Of a stretch of DNA of 64,000 nucleotides, positions 44,829 to 54,283 are shown piece by piece. Location: positions 1,178,001-1,242,000 of the forward strand of contig NZ_CP129107.1 in the NCBI RefSeq assembly GCF_030406725.1. Reading direction: 5' to 3'. Numbering within the stretch: position 1 is the stretch's first letter; each line of letters starts with the position of its first letter. The position numbers and the translations under genes were made by a program. Source of the DNA: Alteriqipengyuania flavescens (lineage in GTDB: Bacteria > Pseudomonadota > Alphaproteobacteria > Sphingomonadales > Sphingomonadaceae). Under the pieces are notes generated by a model, which was given only the letters and a program-made list of their open reading frames with translations, did no database searches and was not told the origin of the DNA.

Positions 44829-47800
44829 ATGGCATCCGCACTTCGTAAGCTGCTCGATCAATACCGCGATGTCGCCCAGACAGAGCGCGAGAAGGGCACA
44901 TACTTCGAACGGCTTGCGCTGGTCTTTCTCAAGAACGATCCTGGCATGAAGCAGGAATACGAGGATGCCTGGGAATACGGCACCTGGGCAGCCAACCACG
45001 GTTTGTCGAAGACTGATAACGGCATCGACGTCGTTGCCAAGATCAGGGGCGAAGACAGCTTCTGCGCCATCCAGTGCAAGTTCTATCGCGAAGGCGGGAA
45101 CATCCCCAAGGCAGAGGTGGACAAGTTCCTCTCCACACTAGGGGCAATGGGCAGGCATTTTTCACGCGGCTTGATCATCGAGACGACTGGCAGGCCCTTC
45201 AGCGCAAATGCGACGGCTTTGTTCGATGATCTGAACGTCACGACCATCGGCTTGGACCGGCTGGAAGAAAGCACCATCAACTGGGAAGCCTACTTCGTCG
45301 ATGGTGAGATCAAGGTCGATCCGCCGAAGAAGCTTAGGCAGCACCAGGAAGAAGCTCTCCGCGACGTAAAGGCCGGTCTCGCTGAAGCCGATCGCGGCAA
45401 GCTGATCATGGCCTGCGGCACCGGTAAGACATTCACTGGCCTCAAGATCGCAGAAGACATGGTCGGCGCTGGCGGCAATGTCCTCGTGTTGTTGCCATCG
45501 CTTGCGCTGGTCAACCAGACCATCCGTGAATGGACGATCGACAGCCAGACTCCTCTTCGCTCCTTCGCGGTCTGTTCGGACGCTCAGGTCGGCAAGCGCA
45601 AGAAGGGCGGACAAGACGACGTGGCAGAGGTCGAGCTGCATGACCTCGACTATCCTGTCACTACCAATGCCGCCAACCTGGCCAGCCGGTCATCCTACGA
45701 CGCCAGTGACCGCATGACGGTGGTCTTTTCGACCTACCAGAGCATCCAAGTGATCAGTGAAGCGCAAAAGCTGCACAGCCTTCCCGAGTTCGATCTGATC
45801 ATCTGCGATGAGGCGCACCGGACGACTGGCGCGACCCTGGCTGGCGAGGACGAGAGCAACTTCGTCAAAGTCCACAACCAGGACTACATCGCTGCTAGGA
45901 AGCGCCTCTACATGACAGCAACCCCTCGGGTGTTTGGCGAGGCGGTCAAGGCCAAGGCTAGCGAGGCATCCGCTGAGCTGGCGTCGATGGATGACGAAGC
46001 GCTCTATGGCGAGACGCTCTTCACGCGTGGCTTCGGCTGGGCGGTCGAGAACCAGCTGCTGACCGACTACAAGGTCATTGTGCTGGCCGTGGACGAAGAG
46101 ATGGTAAGCGCCAGCGTGCAGAACCGCCTCAAGGACGCTGACAGCTCACTGGTCCTGGACGACGCCACCAAGATCATCGGATGCTACAAGGCGCTCATCA
46201 AGTCTGGTTTGGCCGAGGAGGTGCAAACCGATCCGCAGCCGATGCAGCGGGCACTTGCCTTCTGCAAGGACATCGCCTCGTCAAAGCTGATCCAGACCGA
46301 GTTCCGCAACGTCATCGAGGAGTATCTCGCTAGCGACGAGGGGCAGGAGGCGCTGGGCGACGCGACGCTGCTAACCACCGAGTTGCAGCACGTTGACGGC
46401 ACCATGGGTGCCAAGGAGCGCGCCAACAAGCTCGATTGGCTGAAGGAAACCCACGGCGATGCCATCTGCCGCATACTGAGCAATGCGCGCTGTATGTCTG
46501 AAGGCGTGGACGTGCCCGCCCTCGACGCGATCCTTTTCATGCATCCGCGCAAGAGCCAGATCGACGTGGTGCAATCCGTGGGGCGCGTCATGCGCCGCGC
46601 GCCTGGCAAGAATATGGGTTACGTCATTCTGCCCATCGGCGTGCCAGCCGGGATGACCCCGGAAGAGGCGCTGGCGGATAACGAGCGTTACCGCGTCGTC
46701 TGGCAAATCTTGAACGCTCTGCGATCTCACGACGAGCGGTTCGACGCACAGCTCAACCAAGCCGATCTGGGCGTGGACATCAGCCACAAGATTGAAGTGG
46801 TGGCAGTCAGCAACAAGCTTTCCACCCGATCGACCGCCAAGCCCAAAACCGGAATCGGTGATGGCAGCGGCGGTGGCGAGGATGACACGAACGACGGTGA
46901 CAGCAAGCCGAAGGCTGACAATCCGTTCCAGACCGGCTTCGTGTTCGACGAGTTCTCCCGCGCCATCATGGCGAAGATCGTCAAGAAGTGCGGACGACGT
47001 GACTATTGGGAGAACTGGGCGGGCGACATCGCCAAAATTGCCGAAACCCACATCAGCCGCATCAAGGGTATCATCTCAAGAGAAGGAAGCCCCGAAAGGA
47101 AAGCATTCGACGCATTCCTCGCTGAAATCCGCGACGACCTGAACCCCGAGGTGAGCGAGGAGGAGGCCATCGAGATGCTGGCCCAGCACCTCATCACGCG
47201 CCCGGTCTTCGACGCGTTGTTTGAGAGCTATGACTTCGCTGCCAACAATCCCGTCTCTCGTTCAATGCAAGGCGTGCTGAAGGCCCTCGACGAGCATCGA
47301 CTGGATAAGGAGGCCGAGAGCCTCGATCGCTTCTATGCGAGTGTTCAGCGGCGTGCTCAGGGCATCGACAATGCCGAGGCCAAGCAGAAGATCGTGGTCG
47401 AGCTTTACGACAAGTTTTTCCGCAATGCCTTCCCGCGCATGACCGAGCGGCTGGGGATCGTTTACACCCCGGTCGAGGTGGTGGATTTCATCATCCACTC
47501 GGTCAACGAGGTGCTGCAAAGCGAGTTTGGCCAGACGCTGGGTAGCAAAGGCGTCCATATCCTGGACCCGTTCACCGGCACTGGCACCTTCATCACCAGG
47601 CTGCTGCAATCCGGCCTCATCAAGCCGGAAGAGCTGGAGCACAAATACAAGCATGAGATTCACGCCAACGAGATCGTGCTGCTCGCTTACTACATCGCAG
47701 CGATCAATATTGAGGCAGTCTATCACTCGCAATCCGGGGGCGATTACGCCCCCTTTGAAGGCATTTGCCTGACTGACACATTCCAGATGGGCGAGCAGCA

Positions 47801-49751
47801 AGCAGACCTGCTTGCAGAGATATTCCCGGTCAACAGCGATCGACGCACCAGGCAAATGGAATTGCCTGTTAGAGTAATTGTTGGGAACCCGCCGTATTCG
47901 ATTGGTCAGGGAAGCGCCAACGACAACGCGGGAAACGCTTCGTATCAAAAGCTAGATGACAAAATTGAAGCGACTTATGTTGCAAGGTCTAACGCCACCC
48001 TGTCTCGGGGACTGTATGATAGCTATGTTCGAGCAATCCGTTGGGCCAGCGACCGGATCGGAGACGCAGGCGTTGTTGGCTACATCTCCGGATCAGGTTT
48101 CGCGGAGAAGCCTGCGATGGATGGCCTCCGCAAGACTTTAGCAGAAGAGTTTCTCAGCATTCATGTGCTGAATCTGCGAGGTGACATTCGTAAGAACATG
48201 CTGAGCAAAGGCCGCGCTAAAGAAGGTCAGAATGTCTTTGGCAGCGGCAGCATGACGGGCAATGCAATCACAATCTTTGTCAAGAACCCGAGCGGGGCTG
48301 AATGCGGGCAAATCTATTATCATGACATTGGGGACGACTTAAGCACGGAAGAGAAGCTCAAGAGAATCGCCCGCTTCAGAAGCATCGAGGGAATAAGGCA
48401 AGCAAGGCAGTGGGAACAAATCACGCCTGATGAGCACGGTGATTGGCTCGGGCAGCGAGATCGGAGCTTTGATGCATTCATTCGGATCGGAGATAAGAAG
48501 GGGGGCGACCCTGCGATATTCGAGAACTTCTCTCTTGGTGTCGTGAGCAACCGAGATAGCTGGGCCTATAATTTCAGTCGCGATGCTCTTTCCGCAAACA
48601 TGGGGGCCATGATTGGCTGCTATAATCGTGAGGTCGAGCGTTTCGACGCAGCGCACCCAAACCTTGACCGCAAATCGCGTGGTGATGCGACTGACGACTT
48701 TGTCGAAAACGACCCAACCAAAATAAGTTGGACGCGAGGTCTCAAGGGTGAATTGGCGAAGGGAAAGCTCTTTGCATTTGACGATGCTGCGCTGACGCTA
48801 AGCCTCTACCGACCATTTACATCGCAATGGCAATACTACGACCGTACTTTCAATGAGATGGTCCTGCAGATGCCTCGCATCTTTCCGTTACAAACGGTGG
48901 CGAAAAACCGGGTAATTCAAGCGGCTGGAATCGGTGCGCGCAGTGGGTTCTCAGCATTGATGAGCAATTCAATTCCAGCTCTGGATACAATCGAAAAAGG
49001 GCAGTGTTATCCCCGTTTCCTATACGATGAACAGGCGCAAGAATCCGAAGATGACCTGTTCGCCAATGGCGGGGAGGCTGGCCTTAAGCGCCGCGATGCC
49101 CTGACCGATGAGGGGGTGGCGCATTTCCAGGCGGCCTATCCGGGCGAGACGATCACCAAAGATGATCTGTTCTATTACGTCTATGGCTTGTTGCATTCGG
49201 AGGGGTATCGCAGCCGCTTTTCCGACAACCTCTCCAAGGAACTGCCCCGTATTCCAGCCGTGAAGAAGGCGGTAGACTTCTGGGCCTTCACTGAAGCAGG
49301 TAGGACGCTTGGCGATCTTCATTGCGACTACGAGACGGCTGAGCCTTTCCCGGTCACTTTCGCGCAGGGCGCGCTGGAGCTGGCGCACATTCCCGATCCG
49401 AAGAAGTTTTTCCGCGTCGAGAAAATGAAGTTCCACAAGGTTCGCAACAAGGATGGCAAGCTGGAGCCGGACAAGACGACCGTCATCTACAACAGCAACA
49501 TCACCATCACCGGCATCCCGCTTGAAGCCTACGACTACGTCGTCAACGGCAAGGCCGCGCTCGACTGGGTCATGGAGCGTCAGTGCGTGAAGACCGATGC
49601 GAAGAGCGGCATCGTAAATGACGCCAACCGCTACGCCATCGAGACAGTCGGTGACCCCGCCTACCCGCTCAAACTCTTCCAGCGCGTCATCACGGTCAGC
49701 CTGGAAACGATGAAGATCGTCCGCAACCTGCCTAAGCTGGAGATCGATTGA
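44829..49751 (+). CDS. Single-chain restriction-modification enzyme, Type ISP-like (Mrr nuclease, helicase, N6-methylase)
   Basis: A 1640-residue fusion. Residues 1-150 are an Mrr-like PD-(D/E)XK nuclease (Asp67 in NGIDV; Gln82-Cys-Lys84 in IQCKF). About 165-640 is an SF2 translocase: Walker A ACGTGKT (Lys200), DEAH 327-330, TATPR 363-367, and VQSVGRVMRR. After a helical coupler comes a gamma-class N6-adenine methylase: DPFTGTGTF near 913 and NPPYS near 1020. The C-terminal ~500 residues would be the target-recognition domain. Order and size match Type ISP enzymes such as LlaGI and LlaBIII, which need no separate subunits. AGGGGGA precedes the ATG. Part of the methylase/TRD coding sequence is clearly AT-richer. 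Confidence 0.9.
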   Translation: MASALRKLLDQYRDVAQTEREKGTYFERLALVFLKNDPGMKQEYEDAWEYGTWAANHGLSKTDNGIDVVAKIRGEDSFCAIQCKFYREGGNIPKAEVDKFLSTLGAMGRHFSRGLIIETTGRPFSANATALFDDLNVTTIGLDRLEESTINWEAYFVDGEIKVDPPKKLRQHQEEALRDVKAGLAEADRGKLIMACGTGKTFTGLKIAEDMVGAGGNVLVLLPSLALVNQTIREWTIDSQTPLRSFAVCSDAQVGKRKKGGQDDVAEVELHDLDYPVTTNAANLASRSSYDASDRMTVVFSTYQSIQVISEAQKLHSLPEFDLIICDEAHRTTGATLAGEDESNFVKVHNQDYIAARKRLYMTATPRVFGEAVKAKASEASAELASMDDEALYGETLFTRGFGWAVENQLLTDYKVIVLAVDEEMVSASVQNRLKDADSSLVLDDATKIIGCYKALIKSGLAEEVQTDPQPMQRALAFCKDIASSKLIQTEFRNVIEEYLASDEGQEALGDATLLTTELQHVDGTMGAKERANKLDWLKETHGDAICRILSNARCMSEGVDVPALDAILFMHPRKSQIDVVQSVGRVMRRAPGKNMGYVILPIGVPAGMTPEEALADNERYRVVWQILNALRSHDERFDAQLNQADLGVDISHKIEVVAVSNKLSTRSTAKPKTGIGDGSGGGEDDTNDGDSKPKADNPFQTGFVFDEFSRAIMAKIVKKCGRRDYWENWAGDIAKIAETHISRIKGIISREGSPERKAFDAFLAEIRDDLNPEVSEEEAIEMLAQHLITRPVFDALFESYDFAANNPVSRSMQGVLKALDEHRLDKEAESLDRFYASVQRRAQGIDNAEAKQKIVVELYDKFFRNAFPRMTERLGIVYTPVEVVDFIIHSVNEVLQSEFGQTLGSKGVHILDPFTGTGTFITRLLQSGLIKPEELEHKYKHEIHANEIVLLAYYIAAINIEAVYHSQSGGDYAPFEGICLTDTFQMGEQQADLLAEIFPVNSDRRTRQMELPVRVIVGNPPYSIGQGSANDNAGNASYQKLDDKIEATYVARSNATLSRGLYDSYVRAIRWASDRIGDAGVVGYISGSGFAEKPAMDGLRKTLAEEFLSIHVLNLRGDIRKNMLSKGRAKEGQNVFGSGSMTGNAITIFVKNPSGAECGQIYYHDIGDDLSTEEKLKRIARFRSIEGIRQARQWEQITPDEHGDWLGQRDRSFDAFIRIGDKKGGDPAIFENFSLGVVSNRDSWAYNFSRDALSANMGAMIGCYNREVERFDAAHPNLDRKSRGDATDDFVENDPTKISWTRGLKGELAKGKLFAFDDAALTLSLYRPFTSQWQYYDRTFNEMVLQMPRIFPLQTVAKNRVIQAAGIGARSGFSALMSNSIPALDTIEKGQCYPRFLYDEQAQESEDDLFANGGEAGLKRRDALTDEGVAHFQAAYPGETITKDDLFYYVYGLLHSEGYRSRFSDNLSKELPRIPAVKKAVDFWAFTEAGRTLGDLHCDYETAEPFPVTFAQGALELAHIPDPKKFFRVEKMKFHKVRNKDGKLEPDKTTVIYNSNITITGIPLEAYDYVVNGKAALDWVMERQCVKTDAKSGIVNDANRYAIETVGDPAYPLKLFQRVITVSLETMKIVRNLPKLEID

Positions 49752-50398
49752 TGGCCGACGTTAGTCTGCATCATGCGAAGGAGGCGCTCGGCTCTTTCGC
49801 CGCGCGGTTGTTCCTCGGCTCCATGGCTCTTGTGGTAACGGTTGCTAACCTACCACTCGCCGAGAATCTTCAGTTTGATTTCGAGAAGGCCGCTGTGGTG
49901 GCAGGCGCAATAGCGGCTTGGGTTGCTTCTGAATGGGCTTCGCTTCGGACAAACCCCCATCCTCATGATGTCAAACTGCGAAACAAGCTTTACAGCCGCC
50001 TTCAGTATGAGTTGGAGTTCCTACGCGACCACGATTTTGGGGGGAGCTTCAACATCGATGATCTCAAAGGCATCCGATACGTCGCGGGGGTTTTCGATGG
50101 CGTTCAATACCAATTCCGCGACAAGAAGGTCGAAGAGAGGTGGTCGCCTTTACTAGCGAAAATTCGATCATTCTCGAACTTCGTCGCCCTCAACTCCCAC
50201 ATGTTAACAGGCTCGGCAAAGATTGCCTCCTTCAAGACTGATCAAGATCGAGAGACCGGGATCGTCAGTGAAGCGACCGAGGCTCGAGTCCAACAGGCTA
50301 ACGAGCAGGCTTCAAGTATCCATCGTGATCTCGAAGCGCTCGAAGACCTATGTCTGAGGAGGATTGGAGCCTTCGAGCCGATAGTGGAAGACCAATGA
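49751..50398 (+). CDS. Unknown membrane protein in the defence operon
   Basis: A 215-residue protein whose ATG overlaps the stop of the ISP-like gene (TGATG). Two N-terminal hydrophobic helices (LFLGSMALVVTVANLPLA at about 20-37; AAVVAGAIAAWVASEWASL at about 47-65) are followed by a ~150-residue cytoplasmic, helix-rich region with a Glu/Gln-rich end. No family recognised. Membrane anchors in defence operons sometimes serve as effectors or tethers, but nothing in the sequence proves that here. Confidence 0.72.
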   Translation: MADVSLHHAKEALGSFAARLFLGSMALVVTVANLPLAENLQFDFEKAAVVAGAIAAWVASEWASLRTNPHPHDVKLRNKLYSRLQYELEFLRDHDFGGSFNIDDLKGIRYVAGVFDGVQYQFRDKKVEERWSPLLAKIRSFSNFVALNSHMLTGSAKIASFKTDQDRETGIVSEATEARVQQANEQASSIHRDLEALEDLCLRRIGAFEPIVEDQ

Positions 50399-50413
50399 AA
50401 TGAGCGAATTGGC

Positions 50414-50653
50414 ATGAAACGAAGCGGGGGCAAAGCGGGGAGGCCAATGGGCACTTGGTCGATCGACCAACTCGAAAACCACGTCACAGCCAACAAGCGC
50501 GACAACGAGGAGTTGCAGCTGGTTTTGGGCGAGCTTGGCTACCGCAAGATGCAACGTTCGATGGAACTCAAAGACTTAGTGAAGCGCCTCATCGACAAGA
50601 ACCGCCGAGCGCAGATCGCTTCCATCGGCCCGCTGTTCAAGGACTTTGACTGA
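50414..50653 (+). CDS. Unknown 79-residue basic protein
   Basis: MKRSGGKAGRPMGTWSIDQL starts a small, mostly helical, Lys/Arg-rich protein (RDNEELQLVLGELGYRK; ELKDLVKRLIDKNRRAQ). It starts 16 bp after the membrane protein gene, and its stop overlaps the start of the ATPase gene (TGATG). Coupled placement supports a real gene. The basic start and coiled helices would suit a DNA- or subunit-bridging role; that is inference only. Confidence 0.65.
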   Translation: MKRSGGKAGRPMGTWSIDQLENHVTANKRDNEELQLVLGELGYRKMQRSMELKDLVKRLIDKNRRAQIASIGPLFKDFD

Positions 50654-51642
50654 TGACGACGGCAGGCGAAGCGCTCGTCGTCAAAGTCCCTGACAGCAAG
50701 GACGCTTTCCACCGATTCAGCGCCGACCTTGCAGCATTGCCTGAAGTCCGCAGCGTGGACTTCGATTTTGGAGACGTGGCTTTCGCAACGCCCGGCTGGA
50801 TGCTGACGATCGGTGCAGCGCTCAGGCAGTTTCGGGAAGATCGCGAGGCCGTCCAACGCAAGGCAATAAACTTCGGCAAGTTGCACTATCCCGCCCATGC
50901 AGGCTTCTTCCAGTTCTTTGGAATGAAGTTTGGAAAGCAGGCCGAAGAAGCCAATTCCAACGAGCGCTTCATTCCGATCACGCCTCGTCTGGTCGAGGAC
51001 ATCAGGGGCGAGGCCATCGACCAGATGGAGCATCATGGCGACACCATCCAGCGCGCGAGCGAGGAGATGATTGGCGTGCTGCTGCAAGCGAGCGACACGC
51101 CCGCATTCCAGGCACTCTCATACGCGATGCGCGAGATGATCCGGAATGTCGTCGAGCACAGTGGCTCTGTCGATCTTGCCTACGCGGCGCAATATTGGCC
51201 GGGCAACGGGCTTGCGGAAGTCGCCATCACCGACCGTGGAATGGGTTTGGCTAAGTCGCTTTCGTCCAACCCCAAGCTGGGAAAGATGGATGACGACCGG
51301 GCGCTCGATCTTGCGGTTCAACCGGGCATTTCGTCAAAGACCTGGCGCAAGCAGCGTTCGAAGAGTGTTTGGTCCAACAGCGGTTACGGCCTCTATATGG
51401 TCAAGGGATTGTGCATTGCCAGCGGTGGCAGCTTCACGATCTCTTCCGGCTCGATCGCGCGCTCGTGGACGAATCGAGGCGTCGCCTCGTGGCCTACCCA
51501 AGTGGTTGGCGCTACTGTTATTCTTAAGCTGAACAGTGATAACCTAGCCGACATTGACAGCGAGCTTGCAAGACTGCGTGGGGAGGCATCAGGCTCCAAG
51601 CCATCGCCTGCCTCGATGTCGCCTAATCCAAGGCGCGATTGA
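50653..51642 (+). CDS. STAS-like plus GHKL (histidine-kinase-type) ATPase protein
   Basis: A 329-residue two-part protein. Residues ~1-110 look like a STAS-type alpha/beta domain (VDFDFGDVAFATPGWMLTIG). From ~150 follows a GHKL ATP-binding fold: N box MREMIRNVVEHSG (Glu161, Asn165), G1 box ITDRGMG (192-198), and G2 box SGYGLYMVKG (243-252). No phospho-accepting His domain or sensor is present, so it is not an ordinary histidine kinase; an anti-sigma-like kinase or an MutL/Hsp90-like conformational ATPase is possible. It is coupled to its upstream neighbour and lies 20 bp before the helicase. Confidence 0.85.
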   Translation: MTTAGEALVVKVPDSKDAFHRFSADLAALPEVRSVDFDFGDVAFATPGWMLTIGAALRQFREDREAVQRKAINFGKLHYPAHAGFFQFFGMKFGKQAEEANSNERFIPITPRLVEDIRGEAIDQMEHHGDTIQRASEEMIGVLLQASDTPAFQALSYAMREMIRNVVEHSGSVDLAYAAQYWPGNGLAEVAITDRGMGLAKSLSSNPKLGKMDDDRALDLAVQPGISSKTWRKQRSKSVWSNSGYGLYMVKGLCIASGGSFTISSGSIARSWTNRGVASWPTQVVGATVILKLNSDNLADIDSELARLRGEASGSKPSPASMSPNPRRD

Positions 51643-51662
51643 CGCGCTGCAAGGGGGGATTG

Positions 51663-54245
51663 ATGAGGGTCAGGGAAGCATTTGGCGAGCTGTGCGACAG
51701 TGGCAAGCTTACCGTGGTCGAACGGGTCGAGATTCCTGGACGCGAGGAACGGGTTGCTCCGATTCCTGACCCCTATCGGCAAGATGACTTGAGCCACTGG
51801 CTTAACGCGAAGTTCGGTCAGGACGAGACAGTTTGGAACCACCAGGCGGTTGCCCTTGAGCAGATCGACGATGGCCAGAATGTCGTTATCGCTACCGGCA
51901 CCGCATCCGGCAAATCGCTCATCTTCCAGCTGCCGATCATGCGCGAATTGCTCGAAGGCGATGGTGTCGCGATCGTCATCTACCCGCTCAAGGCGCTACT
52001 TTCGGACCAGCTTTCGCGCTGGCGGTTGATGGCGCTGGAACTTGGGCTTCCGGCGAATACTGTCGCCGAACTCCACGGCGACATTCGCATGGACGAGCGC
52101 CATGATGCCCTGCAGAATGCCCGCATAGTCGCGATTACTCCCGACCTGCTGCAAGCATGGTTTATGCGGCAAGTGTCCGCGCCATTGTTCAAGCAATTTC
52201 TCGCCAAGCTCCGGTTCCTCGTGATCGACGAGGCGCACGTCTACGAGTCCGTGTTCGGGAGCAATGTCGCCTATCTGATGCGGCGGTTCCTGATCGCCCG
52301 CAACCGTGCCGCGAAAGACCTCAAGTCCCAAGCCAAGTTGCAGATCATTGCCGCTACCGCGACGATCTATAGCCCCGTCGATCACATGGCTTGCTTGACG
52401 GGCTGGGAGTTTGTTTCAGTCGATGACGTGGACGACGGTTCACCAAGTCACCCTCGAACTCTTCTCCATATCGACGGTCCGGAAATCGGAGGTCCTGGCG
52501 AGTCGATGCTGCAGGACATCATCCAGGAGATCGGGCACGCGACACAAGACAGCTTCATCGCATTTCATAACTCGCGCCAGGGCGTCGAACGCGTCACCAG
52601 AGCGATTGATCGCGATGACATCCTGCCATACCGGAGCGGCTACGAAGGCAAGGACCGGGCGCGGATCGAGCAGCAACTTCGAGAGGGCGAGTTGCGAGGA
52701 GTGGTGTCTACTTCGGCATTGGAAGTGGGGATCGATGTCAGCGGCTTTACGGTCGGGTTGAACCTCGGCGTTCCGCAGTCGAAGAAGGCATTCCGACAAA
52801 GACTGGGCCGAGTTGGCCGCGCGTCTCCAGGCATCTTCGCCGTCGTTGCGCCGCGCCATGCGTTTACCCAGCTCGGTTCGAGTTTTCAGGAGTATTTTGA
52901 AGGTTCGGTAGAGCCATCATATCTCTACCTCGACAACCGCTTTATCCAGTTCGCCCATGCAAGATGTCTGATGGACGAGTCAGAACAACTCGGCTTCAGC
53001 GATGCGAAAATCCCTCCCGGCGTTCAGTGGCCCGAGTCTTTCGAGAAGGTCTATGAGGCTGCCCGCCCCGGCATCCGCCGACCGAAGGAATTTGAGCTTA
53101 TTGCCCAGATTGGTGCTGATGCTCCCCACTTCAATTATCCGCTGCGACAGGTGGGTGAACCCAACTACAAGCTCAAGGAAGGGTCGCACTCTGACCCGGA
53201 ACAGATCGGCGGCATTGCCCTCAATCAAGCCATCCGAGAGGCGTATCCGGGGGCGCTCTATCTCCACCTAAAGCGACCCATGAAAGTCAGCGAGTGGAAG
53301 TCCAATTCGTTCGATAGATCAATCCGGTTGTATGATGCCAGCAAGGCCGCTCTGACGCGCCCCATTCTGTATAAGAGCGTCATGGTGGGTGTCTCGTCCG
53401 ACGAGATCATCGCTGGCAGCATTCTATCCGGCGAACGTGGTCTGCTTGCGGAAGTGAGCTTGCAGGTAAACGAAGCGGTCTTGGGATTTCAGGTTGGCGG
53501 CAAGCAATTCCTCTACAAGGAGTTGAGGGCGAAAGACCCAAAGATGACCAAGAAGCAGCGCGAATTTGGAACGACTGGAGTGGTAATCCAAATCAAGGAT
53601 GAATGGTTCTCAGGCAGTGGTCAGCAAAGGATTGTGCGACAGGCTGTAGCAGATGCGCTTCGCCAAATGATCCTGCGAGAGAAGAGCATCGCGCCAACTG
53701 ACATAGATGAGGCGCATTCTCACATATCCTACTACCAAGCAGGTGTGCCGAAGCGCGCAACGGATACCATAGTCGTCTATGACAGCATTTACGGCGGCTT
53801 GCGTCTCACAGAGCCGTTGTTCCAAGATTTTGATGACTTCTTGGAGAAGCTGCAAAAGGCGGCTGCGATGGCCGGTGGAGACGCGCTGGTGTCCGGCGAG
53901 ATCATCGAGAAGCTGGTGGACTGGTATGAGAGTCTACAGGAGGGAACCCTCCCTTCACCCCAACAGCTCGCGCCCCCTAACGGTGAATTGGTGGTCTACG
54001 AGCCTGGCAGCGTCGTAAGTGTCCGAATGAACGGGACCTTGGTCGAGAGAGAACTCCTCGGCCTCCGGTTTATCGACATGGGCGGCTCCAGCATGTTGGT
54101 CTACAAATACAAGAACTCAGATGAAGGCGACTCTTGGGTCCCGCATGATCAAGTTGAGCCAACCGGGCAGGATTGGAAGCAAGTCTTCTGGAATCCGCAG
54201 ACCGAGACATTCACCGATCCCGAAGAAGATGAGGGAAGTTTCTAA
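51663..54245 (+). CDS. DEAH-box SF2 helicase (MrfA/Lhr-like)
   Basis: A protein of about 860 residues. Helicase motifs: Q-like WNHQAVAL (58-65), Walker A ATGTASGKS (77-85), VIDEAH (187-192), AATATI (230-235), STSALEVGID (349-358) and QRLGRVGRAS (379-388). The ordering and the R-SGYEGKDRARIE segment resemble MrfA/YprA-type helicases, but the Cys cluster of their C-terminal DUF1998 domain is absent. Residues ~400-860 match nothing I know and may define a partner-specific module. The ATG at 51663 is chosen for the upstream AAGGGGGGA; a TTG at 51639 is in frame. Confidence 0.85.
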   Translation: MRVREAFGELCDSGKLTVVERVEIPGREERVAPIPDPYRQDDLSHWLNAKFGQDETVWNHQAVALEQIDDGQNVVIATGTASGKSLIFQLPIMRELLEGDGVAIVIYPLKALLSDQLSRWRLMALELGLPANTVAELHGDIRMDERHDALQNARIVAITPDLLQAWFMRQVSAPLFKQFLAKLRFLVIDEAHVYESVFGSNVAYLMRRFLIARNRAAKDLKSQAKLQIIAATATIYSPVDHMACLTGWEFVSVDDVDDGSPSHPRTLLHIDGPEIGGPGESMLQDIIQEIGHATQDSFIAFHNSRQGVERVTRAIDRDDILPYRSGYEGKDRARIEQQLREGELRGVVSTSALEVGIDVSGFTVGLNLGVPQSKKAFRQRLGRVGRASPGIFAVVAPRHAFTQLGSSFQEYFEGSVEPSYLYLDNRFIQFAHARCLMDESEQLGFSDAKIPPGVQWPESFEKVYEAARPGIRRPKEFELIAQIGADAPHFNYPLRQVGEPNYKLKEGSHSDPEQIGGIALNQAIREAYPGALYLHLKRPMKVSEWKSNSFDRSIRLYDASKAALTRPILYKSVMVGVSSDEIIAGSILSGERGLLAEVSLQVNEAVLGFQVGGKQFLYKELRAKDPKMTKKQREFGTTGVVIQIKDEWFSGSGQQRIVRQAVADALRQMILREKSIAPTDIDEAHSHISYYQAGVPKRATDTIVVYDSIYGGLRLTEPLFQDFDDFLEKLQKAAAMAGGDALVSGEIIEKLVDWYESLQEGTLPSPQQLAPPNGELVVYEPGSVVSVRMNGTLVERELLGLRFIDMGGSSMLVYKYKNSDEGDSWVPHDQVEPTGQDWKQVFWNPQTETFTDPEEDEGSF

Positions 54246-54283
54246 GTTGCTCTCAAGCCTTCATCTGAGTTGGAGATCGATCG

